From: Larix kaempferi
Taxonomy: Eukaryota > Streptophyta > Pinopsida > Pinales > Pinaceae
DNA: 64,000 nucleotides
NCBI GenBank assembly: GCA_027924585.1
Contig: BSBM01000372.1
Location: 36,778,501-36,842,500, forward strand
Direction of reading: 5' to 3'
Shown here: positions 32,451-44,585 of the stretch, in pieces
Layout: every line of letters starts with the position of its first letter
Numbering within the stretch: the first letter of the stretch is position 1
The notes under the pieces: generated by a model
What the model saw: only the letters and a program-made list of their open reading frames with translations
Databases searched by the model: none
Told to the model about the DNA's origin: nothing
Made by a program: the position numbers and the translations under genes

Positions 32451-35400
32451 ATTTTATAGATCTTGAACTTGCAACGCATAAGTTTCTTGCACTTCTCATG
32501 CATTTTTGGTGATTGACATAACATGAAACTATTTATTTGCCATGTTGTCCAAACACATAGAGTTTGGGGTAACCTTTGTTACAGTCTAAGAAACACCCAA
32601 AAATAAATTCATATATGAAAGTTATGGCCTCACAAAATTGACATATCAACTAGGCCTCTTAGGACCCACATTTTTTTCCAACTCATCTCATAGAATTAAG
32701 GTTTTTAACCTTATGGTTTTTGCTTTTCATAGCTTTGAATTATGTTATAAACAATTTCAGCTTTTTATGTTAGACATAAATATACATAATAAATTGAATA
32801 AAATATAAGTCACACTCATTTTAGCTAATATTTATATATTATTTTTGGATTATTACTATTTTCAATACATAATTTAATTAGAAAACATAAAATTACAATA
32901 AACCATAATAACGTATTTATTATATCATATTGAATCGTTAAATATTGATATGTCCCTTGATTCACAATGTACCAAAGACTAAATGTCTAAATAGAAGAAC
33001 CCCTACATGCAATAGATAGAAGAACGCAATATAAGATTAAAAAAGAAACCATCCTTTAACTTCTAGCATCAGTTATGCAATATAAGATTAAAAAATAAAC
33101 CATCTTTTAACTTCTAGCATCAGTTATGCACATCTATTAATAACCTAACATATATATATATATATATATATACATCATCTTTTATGATCAATGAATATAT
33201 TTTTTTCTTTGGAAAAAAAATATATATACATCATCTTCTTATTATATTTCTGAAATCATTTCATTTCACTTTTAAGCATTAGTAATATAAATTAATAATT
33301 AAGTGACTCGTAAATACCGATAGATTTATAAATAATTGCATAAATTGTCTGTTATCAATGCATAACTAACACTTACGCAGCGAAAATGATGTTTAAAGTT
33401 CAGTAGATATGTTAAACATCAATAACAATATGTTAAATTCACCGTCTATTAAACCAATTAATTTCTATATTTCACCTCTTCAATCGTCTCCGAACACACA
33501 AGAGCCTAGACAACACGCACAGAGTGCTCAGATTCAGTGCGTATAAGTCAGCCGAATAGAATCCATTGTGCAGGGGGCATCCCTTTTGCTTTTGCAGGTT
33601 GTTGGTTCCATTTTCATATATTACAACTGTAATGCTAAGAAGGGCGTGGCTTATACTGTAAGATTCACTCCATACATGTAGAAGCAGAGAGGCAGCTACT
33701 CTTTACGTGAACATAATTACAATATAATGCCATGCACGGTGGGAAGGAAGTGAAATAGATGAAGAGAGATCATGTGAACGAGGAAATGGATCCATTCCAG
33801 TATTCCATTTAGTTGGAGGTACAGCAATCAGCCAATGGGCTAAAGAGACTCCAGTATGCTATAAACGGGTGATATGTCTCCTCAGCTCATGGACAGTAAC
33901 TCAGCTATAAGAACCTGCACAAATGGGCTGAACAAACTTTAACCCTCAAACTATTTATACAAATTTCAGCTATATAAGAACCTGCACAAATGGCTGAACA
34001 AACTTTAACCCTCAAACTATTTACACAAATTTATTCGCATCGTCTTCCAACAAACTCTGCAAACTGTCTATACAACTTGGATTTGTATTCCCTTGAGAAA
34101 GTCGATGTCATTATAAATGCATGGGCAATTAACAGTGCCGTCACAGATAGAAAATTAATACTATTCCTTCACCACTTCTCATCCTTCCGAGGAGCTGATA
34201 ACTATTAGTACTATGTAAGACATGCCAACAGAAACCATTCCTTGGAAATCTCCAACCCAATAAGCCATAATTTCTGTCATGGCTCATCATTGAATAATTA
34301 AAATTTGAATTTTTTGTTTTTTTTATAGAAGTGATATAAGTTTTTATATTCTAAACTGGATAAATCATAAACAAATGTTTGGATAGTCCATCGGATGTAG
34401 CTTGGATGGTTGGGAGGAATGATTGTTACCCTCCCTTTCAATTCTTGTAAGTGACATGATGGTCTTGTTGAATCTCTATGTATTGACTAGCTTTCCTTTC
34501 CTTGGGAATAACAAAAAAGTGATTTGTCGATTACTTTTGTGCACCGGGGGGAAACACTTCATCTTTTGTAAAGAATGCGACTTGTCCATATGAGTTAACA
34601 TTGTCTATATCAATTCTTCTTTCATCATTATTCATTTTTATATCAGCGCACAATCGCACACAGTTGGAAATGGCTCTGAGAAATAGTATGTCGAATTCCA
34701 CACGGCCTTTCGGAAGTATTCCATGCCTGAGTCCTTATACGAGGGAGTGACATGAGAATGGTGAAAGTAACCAACTCTCTTGTGTCTCACACACATTTTT
34801 CAACTTCTTTTTGTTCTGCTGGTTTCGTTGGTGGATTGCTTTTTACCTTCAGACTAAGAGGAAACGAAGGCCAGTGAGTGAAGCAGTAATTCACTTTGTT
34901 TCCTGGCGCGCTGGAAGAAGTTACTCGGTTCCCGAGTTATCGGTGGATCATCAAACCTACTAGTCTGGAGTTATCCTGCACATGTAAGGGTACCAAGTTT
35001 CAACGCCCGTTTATGAATTAATACTGACCATTAGTATGTGATGTAAAATTTATCATTTTAATCTGCTCAACGCCCGTTTATGAATTAATACTGACCATTA
35101 GTATGAATTTATATATATGGAGTCGTGAGCACACATTTTTTTTTTTAAGCATAAACCCTTTTCTTTCTGAGAAAGGCAATATTTACTTAATTATGAAAGC
35201 ATATTACAGCTTCATGCAATATTTAAGATCTTACACCTAGCAAAAACAATAGAAATTACACATACGAAGAACCTCCTTATGCACCCTCTGAATAATTCAG
35301 CCGCACATTCTTGTTTCTTGTTTATTGTAGCTAACCAGCCAATTGTCATCAATTGCTTTTCTTTCATTTGGCATTTCCCCACCAACATGAGAAGAGTTGC

Positions 35401-35688
35401 GTAGTCATGATTTGGAAACAGCCTTTCTCAATACTAGATTGGCAAGGCTCAACTTATGCAGTTCAATCTTAACTGCTAGGTTATTAAGGTTCAAATTTTC
35501 ATGGCTTTCTAAGTAGAAGTGTTCAATCCTATTGGTGTATCGTCCAGAGAAATTGTGAAGCATCAATACATCATGACAATTCCAAGCCATAAGGGGTCTT
35601 TTCATGTGTGTTTTAATTACCCAATTATAGCAAATCATTCACCAGATTCTACAACATTATACAATTTTGAACATAAGAAGCACTCTTG
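32451..35688. other. AT-rich region with several small tandem duplications
   Basis: No gene recognised. Two-copy duplications: 51-bp unit at 33,026-33,127; 65-bp unit at 33,901-34,031; 67-bp spaced repeat of CAACGCCCGTTTATGAATTA at 35,001 and 35,068. A (TA)n run lies at about 33,150-33,172. The ORF at 33,990-34,208 lies in the second duplication and is not supported. A copia element begins at 35,689. Confidence 0.6.
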
Positions 35689-36270
35689 TGTTAATTTTTC
35701 AATAATTTTATTCAATATTATTTAGGATCACTAAGAGAATAACATGTAAAGCATATCAATCATAAACACAAGAGATAATAGACACAGAGTTTCCTCGGGG
35801 AAAACCAAGAAGGTGAAAAACCCTGCAACTTCCTCAGAGATAGAATAAGCCACAATACAATATCACAATGATCAAACCCAAAGAGATATCTCTAGCAGAT
35901 ACTCCTCCTCCTCCACTTGTGCGCCACTTTCTCTCTTATCTATGTGAGCTTGAGAAGTGAGTGAATGAATAGAATGAGAGACACAATCTCTCTATTTATA
36001 CACTGACTTGGCCTGCCAATAAACTAACAGGGCCGACTTGCTAATGAATTCTAATAACCCAACCACGTGACCTAACTAGGGCCAACCCCACATTGGTGGT
36101 CTAATGACCCATCAATACAAATGACGACACTTACAATGTAACTTGCGACACTTGCAAGTACAAATGACGACACTTCCAATCAGAGGAATAATACATCTCT
36201 GTTGGATATACAATAAAGTACAAATGTAATATACAAGTGAATATCTTTTGAAGTTACAAATACATCAACA
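35689..36270 (-). repeat. Copia 3' LTR (left)
   Basis: 582 bp, TG...CA ends, 3' LTR in element orientation. Preceded (element sense) by the polypurine tract at 36271-36283. Confidence 0.95.
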
Positions 36271-36283
36271 CTCCCTCTTAACT
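36271..36283 (-). other. Copia polypurine tract
   Basis: Minus strand reads GTTAAGAGGGAG immediately before the 3' LTR; it primes plus-strand DNA synthesis in this family. Confidence 0.8.
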
Positions 36284-36529
36284 AGGAAGGTATTCTCTTA
36301 ACACAGGTCATCAATACATATTAGCGCAAGTCTTCAATTCTGGAGTTGGATCATCATCACTGGATCACGGAGCATCATCATCATCACGGTTGTTGTACCC
36401 GACATCTCGATCACCGGGCTATCTCTGAATTCTTCTCGTCATAGGAAGTTCTACAGAGCTAGCCCCTTTTCATGTTGGGTGTAAGCCTAGCCTCCTGTAG
36501 GTCTTCATCATCTGTGTGAACGGTCTGAT

Positions 36530-37060
36530 AGAGGTGGACTCTCAGGACTAATTATATGCTAATGCAATACCTAACCAGAGCATCCCAGGAACATTTATGT
36601 GCCTAAGCACGACCGACAAGATCTCTCAGGACTGATTACATGCATCTCTTCACAATACCTTTAAAGAGCATCCCAGGAACATTTATGTGTCGCTGCACAA
36701 CCGACAAGATCTTTAAAGAGCATCCCAGGACTTATTACGAGCACAAAGCTCAATCTATCGGATCTCCAGGACTAATTACATGTGAATAGGAAATACCTTT
36801 AAAGAGCATCCCATGAACATTTATGTGCCGCAGTACGACCGGCAAGATCTCTAAAGAGCATCCCAGGACTTATTACGAGCACACAGCTCAACCTATTGGA
36901 TCTCCAGGACTGATTACATGCCTCCCTAGAAAAACCTCGAAAGAGCATCCCAAGACTGATTACGAGCACACAACTCAACTTATCGGATATCCCAGGATCT
37001 TTTACATGCTACTCCACAACCTGCCACATATCATCTCTAACCTCGAAGTATCATCTTGAT
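36530..37060 (-). repeat. Degenerate repeats in the copia 3' non-coding region, type 1
   Basis: Several imperfect units sharing AAAGAGCATCCCAGGA, ACATTTATGTGCC, TATTACGAGCACA.AGCTCAA and GGATCTCCAGGACT. They lie between the RNase H stop and the 3' LTR, where autonomous copia elements usually have little sequence. Confidence 0.75.
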
Positions 37061-37139
37061 ACTCATGATCCAACTGATCATCATGGCACAGTGCATCAAC
37101 CTGATGCACACCAACATCACATGATCATCGTCATAGCAT

Positions 37140-37475
37140 CATCCTAATGCATATCATCCAGAGTATCTTCCTGATACTCATCACACATGATCATCCTGAT
37201 CATCGTCATAGCATCGTCCTGATGCATATCATTCAGAGTATCATCCTGTTACTCATCACACATGATCATCCTCATAGCATCATCCTGATGCATATCATCC
37301 ATAGTATCATCCTGATACTCATCACACATGATCATCCTGATCATCCTCATAGCATCATCCTGATGCATATCATCCATAGTATCATCCTGATACTCATCAC
37401 ACATGATCATCTAGATCATAGCATCGTCCTGATGTATGTCATCTGAAGCATCGTCTTGATGCTCATCACACAGCA
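37140..37475 (-). repeat. About 75-bp tandem repeats in the copia 3' non-coding region, type 2
   Basis: About 4.5 copies built on ATCATCCTGATGCATATC and CTCATCACACATGATCATC; one copy lacks 9 bp. A plus-strand open frame (37,147-37,446) of HIIQSIILILITHD-type repeats is a by-product. Confidence 0.85.
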
Positions 37476-37544
37476 CTTACATCCACAGCCATGGGAGGAT
37501 CCTCCTGCCATCATGCTTGGAATGGCTCCTACAAATGTGTCCCA

Positions 37545-39014
37545 TCACTTCTTCCTCGAAGTATCTTCAATCTGAAGAACACCAAGCCTCTCTCTGAAGT
37601 ACTCAAACTTCACTCTGGCTAGTGGTTTGGTCAACCCATCTACAACCTGTTCATCTGTCGCAACATACAGGAGCTTCACTGCTCCTCTCTGCACCATATC
37701 CCTGATATAATGATATTTTATCTCGATGTGCTTCGACCTATCATGTAACACCGGGTTCTCTGACAACTTCACACAACTCTGGTTGTCACAATAGATATAG
37801 GTAGCATCCAACGGGATATCAAATAACTCATACAGTAGCTTCCTAACCCATACTGCTTCACAACTGGTCGAACAAGCTGCAAGATATTCTGCTTCGGCTG
37901 TACTCAGTGCTACGTAGGACTGCTTCCTGCTAAACCAAGAGATCACACCTGATCCCATATTGAAGCAGCACCCTGAAGTTCTCTTCCTATCTGCAGCACT
38001 TCCTGCCCAATCTGAATCAATATAACCCTTCAGATTGAACTTTTGATTCGCATCATACTTGAGCCCATAATCAACCGTACCCTTTAGGTACCTCAGAATA
38101 TGCTTTACAGCTATCAGGTGAACATGTCTAGGATCTATCAGAAACTGGCTCAAGGTGTTCACCGCAAAGCAAATATCAGGTCTCGTGTTCATCAGGTACA
38201 TCAAGGACCCAATCATCTAACGATACACTATGACATCAACCGACTCAGATGAAGCATCACACAATAGCTTCAGGTTCGATGCCATAGGTGTGGCCATGGC
38301 CTTGCAGTCCATCATCCCAAACCACTTCAGGATCTCTACTGCATACTTCCCTTGTCCAAGGAAGATCACATCTGCACTCTGCCACACCTCCATGCCTAGA
38401 AAGTAATGCATCATCCCCAAGTCCTTCATCTTGAACTCGGCAGTAAGCTTCCTCTTTGTGTTGGAAATCAACCCATCCTCACCTGTAACAAACAAGTCAT
38501 CCACATACAATAGTAGTATCACTGGATTGCCTTCCTCAACCTTGTAGTAAAGTTTGGAATCCGCTTTACTCTTAGTAAAGCCCAAACTGGATAGGAAATT
38601 GTCTATCCTACCATACCAAGTCCTAGGAGCTAGCTTCAAGCCATACAAGGCTTTCTTCAACCTGCACACATATGACTCCCTATCATGTGTCTCAAAACCG
38701 AGTGGCTGCTCTACATACACTTCCTATTTGACTACACGATTCAAGAAAGTTGTCTTGACATCCATCTGGTGTATCTTCCATTTCATCACTGCAGGCAGAG
38801 CAAGTACTGTTCTGATGGAAGTGTATCTGGATACAGGAGGAAAAGGCTCTTCATAATCTATTCCCTCTTTCTGGGAGAAGCCACGAGCTGCAAACCTCAC
38901 CCTGTACTTCCCTATGCTACCATCTGCAGCATGCTTGATCTTATAGATCCACTTAGAAGTCACAACAGACTTCCCTTCTGGTCTTGGGACCACATCCCAA
39001 ACATCATTCTTCAT
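37545..39014 (-). pseudogene. Copia reverse transcriptase and RNase H
   Basis: One frame with two stops (38724-38726 and 38217-38219). N-terminal part: NDVWDVVPRPEGKSVVTSKW, KHAADGSIGKYRVRFAARGF, QMDVKTTFLN. After the first stop come ALYGLKLAPRTWY and the catalytic LLLYVDDLFVTG. The RNase H part has TRPDICFAVNTLSQF, GYIDSDWAGSAADRKRTSG, ALSTAEAEYLA and YCDNQSCVKLSENPV, and ends IEDTSRKK. Canonical motifs are intact apart from the two nonsense changes, so decay is mild. Confidence 0.95.
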
Positions 39015-39580
39015 GATCGATTAGTATTCCTCGACCATGGCATTCTTCCAATACTTCATCCCGGATCCTGGGAACTTCAGATTCTTCAATATCTTCAATA
39101 GATAGCTTCGTTGCTCGAACAAATGTTTGTAGTCCTTCTTTTGTAGGAGATTGTACACGATCTTTCCTACAAGTCAAATTAAATTGCATGATTAAAAACT
39201 TCTCATAGTTTTCATAACAAAATCTTACGCATAAAAACATATTTCATACAATCATGCAATTATCTTAGCCAATGCTTCAATACAACATTTATCCATATCC
39301 CGCAACTTTCTAGATGCCTTCCATCTCTACCAGAACATTGTTTAAGAGTTTGCACTACTCCCAACATGTCAGCAAAGAGGTTTCATTCTAGATAAGTAGC
39401 AATGTAATGTTGTACAGTGCCATAGGCCACTTACCCATTACATGCATATTAGTAGTATACTGTTCATTAATGCAATTTATAATACACAACCTAAGTCTAG
39501 GAACATAAGTATATACATCATTGAACAATATTATTTAAACAATCAGATATACAAGAAATGACAATTCAAATACTTATCTA
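39015..39580 (-). other. Copia interval between integrase scar and RT, mostly unrecognisable
   Basis: About 39,010-39,200 still carries worn sequence leading into the RT region (for example RATKLSIEDIEESEVPRIRD). The part at 39,240-39,580 matches no copia domain and looks like filler or an old insertion. Confidence 0.5.
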
Positions 39581-40393
39581 TGTTTATTTGTTGGGTGGAC
39601 TCCCTCTCAATCTTTGCTTCCTTGCAGGAGCTGCTGGAGTCCGACTCTGAAGTAGCTTAATATTCTACTCCTTTCTGTTGTGGATTGTAAGGAGTGGTCA
39701 ACTCCCTCTTAATACCTAAATCACCACTCAAAGAACTAGATGGCATCGGACTGCATACATTGGAGTGGATAATTTCCAAGATTCCTTATGCCTTGCTTTC
39801 ACTGCTTGGAAATGCTTTCTTTGTGTTCTTTTCTTTTGTACGTCCTTTGCAAACACCTTCATGCTTTAATTGGATTTCAGGAAGACCTCATACTGCTTTG
39901 CTTGCAATTGGTAGTGCCCTATAGTGCACATGAGCGAGCCTTCTATTCCAAAGTTCACTTGGCTCTATGGATTTATTTACCATGGCATGTTCAGGTTGTC
40001 CTTTCAATTTGTACAATCCTCCCTCTTGCTTTCCAATCACCACTGCATCATCTATTGTCTTACCCTTTGACCACATGTGTACTTGGCCATCTATAAATGC
40101 AACTCTCATTCCCTTTGCATCCAAAGATGATATGGAGAGAATATTCTTCTTGAGTCCAGGTAAATATAGAACATCTTCAATCTTTATAGACTTCCCAGAG
40201 TCTAGCTTGTAAGAGGCTTCGCCACTTCCTTTTATAGGATATTGATAGTCATCCCCAAGTTTCACCTTATGGAGTGACTCATGTTCAGATAGGTCTACAA
40301 AGGATTCTTTAAATCCTGTCATGTGTTTGGAATCCCCACTATCAATAAGCCAATCATCACATCCATGTCAGGTAGTACCTGTGAGAGTAGAGA
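39581..40393 (-). pseudogene. Copia protease, GAG-pre-integrase and deleted integrase
   Basis: The protease motif WLIDSGDSKHMTG at about 40,320-40,360 keeps the D-S-G triad; VLYLPGLKKNILSISSL follows. The pre-integrase segment (LYKLKGQPEHAM, ELWNRRLAHVHYRALP) is followed by EVCKG-like zinc-binding remains (HEGVCKGRTKEKNTK). The integrase core starts ILEIIHSNVCSPMPSSSLSG, where the first catalytic Asp is replaced by Asn. It then jumps directly to ELTTPYNPQQKGVEY from the far end of the core. So most of the DDE core is deleted, within about 39.6-39.75 kb. Confidence 0.85.
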
Positions 40394-41284
40394 TCAACAC
40401 ATATTCTTCCTCACTTGAAGAGTCTTCACTTTCTGCCCTATTTTTTTCTTCTTGGGAGGTTCATCTTCCTCAGCAGCATGAGCATGATGCCTCTTCTTGA
40501 TGTTCTTCTTCTTGTAGTTGTTGGTACCTTCTTTTCTCTTCTTGGGACATTTTGAGGCAAAGTGTCCTTTCACATTACAATTGAAACATCTCAAATCTTT
40601 CTTCTCTCTGTGATAGGGGTGAGAAGATTTCTTGCGGTGAGATGGCTCCCTCTTGAACTTGATTTTCTTGGTGTGTGCTGTGAGAGCTTGATCTTCACTT
40701 CCCATCTTTTCTTCTCGGGCCACAAGCCTAGCTTCTTCTTGTGAACATTCCTCCCATAGACTACAGAAAGAGATCAATTTCATTCTTGCACAGATTCCTT
40801 GGATGAAGGAATCCCATGACCTAGGTAGGCCATTCAATGTGGTCATTACAATTTCTCCATTCTCCACCACTTCATCCATAGCTTCAAGTTCTTCCTTGAT
40901 TTGAGAGACCTTAGTGAAATAAGATTGGATGGTCTCTCCATTTTGGAACTTTACCCCTTTCAATTGATTTTGCAAAGTCATCTTCTAATTTATATTATGT
41001 CCTTCCAACAACTTGGTCAAAGAGTCAAACATCTCCTTAGGTGTCTTTAGGGAAGACACATGGGGTATGAGATGATCTTTTATAGAATCAACAATGATTC
41101 TCTTGGCCTTGACCAAGTCCTTCTTGTGTAAGGCCTTAGCCTCATCTCCCTCTGGAACTGGAACCTCTTCCTTTATGTAGTTGTCCAATTCATTCTCTTC
41201 CAGGATTAACCCAATCCTATACTTCCATGCTCGGAAGTTATCATCTCCTTCAAGCTTATCCTCAAGCTTGGTGTGGTGAGACAT
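40394..41284 (-). pseudogene. Copia gag with zinc knuckle
   Basis: ATG start at 41284 (MSHHTKLEDKLEGDDNFRAW) with one stop at 40985-40987. The second part (TLQNQLKGVKFQNGETIQSY) continues in the same frame and holds the zinc knuckle CFNCNVKGHFASKC (CX2CX4HX4C). A Lys-rich tail follows. Capsid/nucleocapsid protein. The downstream protease is in another frame, so there is a frameshift between about 40,394 and 40,360. Confidence 0.95.
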
Positions 41285-42010
41285 CTTAAAGAGTACTTCA
41301 AATGAAAATAGAAATTTTTAGGTCTTACCACTTGATTTGTTGAAAACTGGATCTGGAACTCGATTAGGGTTTGTTAGAGAAACCCTAAAAATTCAAATTG
41401 AATTCCAAACTTTTGAAAAGATAGAAAGATGCACCTTGCTGAGTTGATCAAGTTGGTATACTTCAATTTTGAAATCTGCAAGATTTGACCCCTCAAAATT
41501 GCCTTTGAACTTTCCAAATATTCTGCACAAAATCCCGAACTAGGGTTTGATATTGCCCGGGGTTCTAACCAGCCAAAAAGTTCAATCTTGTGCTCTAAAC
41601 TTCGATTTTTCTGAGGAGCATTCAGCCATGGTCACAGATTCCAAAAATTTCAACTTTTGCAGAAACCTTAATTTTCCACCCTTCCGATCAAAATCCCGAT
41701 TTAGGGTTTGATGAAGCTCGGCTTTATGCCCAACCAAAAAATTCGATCTTGGTCTCTAAACTTCTATTTTCTTGAGGGGCATCCAGTCGTGGTCTCAAAT
41801 TCCAAAAATTCCAAGTTTCTCTAAAACCCTAATTTCTCGCAGTAGTGACGGGCCAAAAACTGAAAATGCTCAGAATTGAATTATGTCTCGACAAAAAGAT
41901 GCACCCTTGCTAGGAGAGTCAATCTAGCCTCCCGCCTTTGATGATATGTGGATAGAAACCCAAAAATTAAGAAGCCCTAGCTTTTGCAGCTACACAGTGT
42001 CTTCTTCTCA
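41285..42010 (-). other. Copia 5' leader
   Basis: Between the primer site and gag ATG. A ~140-bp unit seems duplicated: ATCCCGA.TTAGGGTTTGAT and GAGG.GCATCCAG or GAGGAGCATTCAG occur at about 41,545-41,640 and 41,692-41,795. Confidence 0.6.
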
Positions 42011-42027
42011 CGTCAACTCTGATACCA
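42011..42027 (-). other. Copia primer binding site
   Basis: Minus strand reads TGGTATCAGAGTTGACG directly after the 5' LTR, the usual complement of the initiator tRNA-Met 3' end in plant copia elements. Confidence 0.9.
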
Positions 42028-42609
42028 TGTTAATTTTTCGATAATTTCATTCAATATTATCTAGGATCACTAAGAAAATAACATGTACAACATATCAATA
42101 ATAAACACAAGAGACAATAGACACAAAGTTTTCTTGGGGAAAACCAAGAAGGTGAAAAACCCCACAACTTCCTCAAAGATGGAATAAGCCACAATACAAG
42201 ATCACAATGATCAAACCCAAAGAGATGTCTCTAGCAAATACTCCTCCTCCTCCACTTGTGCACCACTTTCTCTCTTAGCTATGCGAGCTTGAGAAGTGAG
42301 TGAATGAATAGAATGAGAGACACAACCTCTCTATTTATACACTGACTTGACCTGCCAATAAACTAACAGGGACGACTTGCTAATGAAGTCTAATAACCCA
42401 ACCACATGACCAAACTAGGGCCAACCCCACAATGGTGGTCTAATAACCCATCAATACAAATGACGACACTTACAATGTAACTTGCGACACTTGCAAATAC
42501 AAATGACGACACTTCCAATCACAGGAATAATACATCTCTGTTGGATATACAATAAAGTACAAATGTAATATACAAGTGAATATCTTCCGAAGTTACAAAT
42601 ACATCAACA
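42028..42609 (-). repeat. Copia 5' LTR (right)
   Basis: 582 bp, same ends as the left copy; promoter side of the element. Ends 8 bp before the gypsy element. Confidence 0.95.
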
Positions 42610-42617
42610 TGTTGAAC

Positions 42618-42794
42618 TGTAACAATAAAATAATAATAAATTAATATTAATAGTCATGCCCTTTAGTGAAAAGGTGCAAGACAGGCTTATTTAAGCCCAA
42701 CCCATTGTATTCATTTATCATCTTCTTCATTATCAAATAAACATTTTACATTATACATTACGTTCTTTGTTTTTCACCCATTCTTATCTCTCCA
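42618..42794 (+). repeat. Gypsy 5' LTR
   Basis: 177 bp, TG...CA ends; contains a TTATTTAAG TATA-like word near 42,700. Confidence 0.95.
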
Positions 42795-42795
42795 T

Positions 42796-42808
42796 TGGTA
42801 GCAGAGCC
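42796..42808 (+). other. Gypsy primer binding site
   Basis: TGGTAGCAGAGCC, one base after the 5' LTR; a variant of the plant tRNA-Met-type site TGGTATCAGAGC. Confidence 0.85.
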
Positions 42809-42829
42809 TCTTCGCTCTCAGCACCATCC

Positions 42830-43395
42830 CACTACATTGCATCCTCCACGACTTCTACCTTCGCTGCACCCACCTCCCCCTTACCTTTCCCTCGCTCATG
42901 CTGCCCTCCACCTCCCTCACACGCTCATGATGCCCACACCACTCCATTGCTCCTCCCTCCCTGTCGTCCCCCTTCACGCCGCATCCTCCCACACCACTCC
43001 ATTCACGCTTCGCCGCTGCCCATCAGGCCCAACCTGTGCATCCACCTTCCACCTCCACCACCTCTTCCCTCCCCTTCATGTGTCTCCCCACCGCTCCTTC
43101 CCCACACGCCTCCATTTCCACGACCTTCCACTCTCCCAGCTCCCCTCCTGCCCACCCACAGCTCCACCATCCTGTGCTCCTTTCGTCCACCATTCTACAC
43201 ACTTTCCCGTCCACGCCCTTCTGCTCATCCTCCCCGTCACTCCTCGACACACCCTGGTCCACCTTCCTCCGTCTACCATCCACCCTACTCTGCATATCCA
43301 CTCATTCCTATGCTCACACCTCCACCACACTTCCGCCTCCTTCCTCCATCGACCTCTGCTTTAGCCACGAATATACCCCTTCCCCACTCCATTTA
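42830..43395 (+). other. C-rich leader of the gypsy element with open frames in two phases
   Basis: About 570 bp strikingly poor in G on the plus strand and rich in CCTCC, CACC and TCC words. Open frames up to 209 codons occur (Pro/His/Ser/Leu-rich) but overlap in different phases and match no protein. It lies between primer site and gag, where other gypsy elements have an untranslated leader. Confidence 0.7.
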
Positions 43396-43522
43396 ATTTT
43401 TATTTTATTTTTAATATTAATACCTTAATATTAATATTATTATTCATTAATATTATTATTAATTTTTTAAAAAAAAACTATATTATAATAATTATTTATT
43501 AAAAAAAAAAAAAAATAGAATC

Positions 43523-44585
43523 GTGGCGAGCTGGCTTCGTACAGCAAATAAAAATAAATCCACGTTCAGCGTTGAGAAGATTCCACCAATCACCATATCA
43601 GTGGGTGAATTAAATGCCCGGTTCGATTCGATTAATGAGAAGATTAACAAGAACTATGAGGAACTCCAGGAAAAGATCAAACAAACCAGTGACAATTTGG
43701 CAGCAACTTGGACACAAATCACGTCACGAATAGAGAACATCGTTCTCACTCTACAAGACAGTTTTAAACGCCATCTTGGACAAATTACCATTACCAAAAG
43801 ATCCTCATCCAAACTCTCCCAGAACACCGGAGCAGTCGGATCCTTTCAACATGTCGTCATCATACTCATATACACAAGGACGCCAAATACGGGTGAAAGT
43901 CGAGCTACCCAAGTACGATGGGGACGAACAACAGTGCATAGCGTGGATTAACAAAGCCGAGGAATACTTAAACATCCACAATATCCATTACGAAGAGGAG
44001 AAAGTTAAATATGCCTACATGCATCTAGAAGGCAACGCTTACAACTGGTACTTATAGTGGAAGAAAACTGCAAGAATCTTTTCTCACAACTGGGTTAGTT
44101 TCAAGAACGACCTCATTAAAAGATTCCAAGGCATTGAAGAAAAAGACTTCTTTGCCAAAATCACAAGTTTACAAGAAAAAAACAGTGTCGATGAGTACAT
44201 CTGTGAGTGGGAAGCACTATCAACTCGAGTCCCAGAGTTAACCGATGACCAACGACTATAGACCTACATACACGGCCTAAAACAACACATCCATGATGAA
44301 CTAGAGTTACATAACATCTCTACCATGGATGAAGCACGACGAAAAGCCAGGATTATTGAAAGCAAATCCGTTCATACAAATTTCGGCCAAGACAACTCCA
44401 AAGAGAACCCCCTCCAATCAGCATACACAGGAAATCCAAGATATACACCGCCTCAACTTAGGGAAGGAGCGAAGCCCAGTTTAGAGGCCCAGAGAATAAA
44501 GGAAGGGAAATGTAAGTTCTGTGGAGACAAATGGGATCCTAAGCACAGATACTTACAAAAGAAATTGTATGCCTATGAAGCATAG
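43523..44585 (+). pseudogene. Gypsy gag with damaged zinc knuckle
   Basis: The N-terminal part is a coiled-coil-like segment (ELNARFDSINEKINKNYEEL). A frameshift near 43,780 leads to VELPKYDGDEQQCIAWINK, HLEGNAYNWYL, a stop (44055-44057), FKNDLIKRFQGI, a stop near 44,260, and STMDEARRKARIIESK. The zinc knuckle reads CKFCGDKWDPKHRY: the last Cys of the usual C..C......H.C is Tyr. This is a capsid protein remnant. Confidence 0.9.

Larger units (their letters stand above)
35689..42609 (-). mobile_element. Ty1/copia LTR retrotransposon, complete ends, inactive
   Basis: Coding strand is minus. Two 582-bp LTRs (35689-36270, 42028-42609) begin TGTTAATTTTTC and end ACATCAACA. Flanks TCTTG (35684-35688) and TGTTG (42610-42614) are a 4/5-matching target duplication. 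Next to the right LTR is a tRNA-Met-type primer site, and next to the left one a polypurine tract. Inside are gag, protease, a truncated integrase, and RT-RNase H, in copia order. Stops, frameshifts and loss of most of the integrase core make it inactive. By eye the LTRs differ at about 33 of 582 positions with no gaps (about 5.7%), so the insertion is not recent. Confidence 0.95.

Noticed and set aside
37147-37446. HIIQSIILILITHD repeat ORF on the plus strand
   Set aside because: Lies on the non-coding strand of the copia element and is a translation of its 75-bp repeat.
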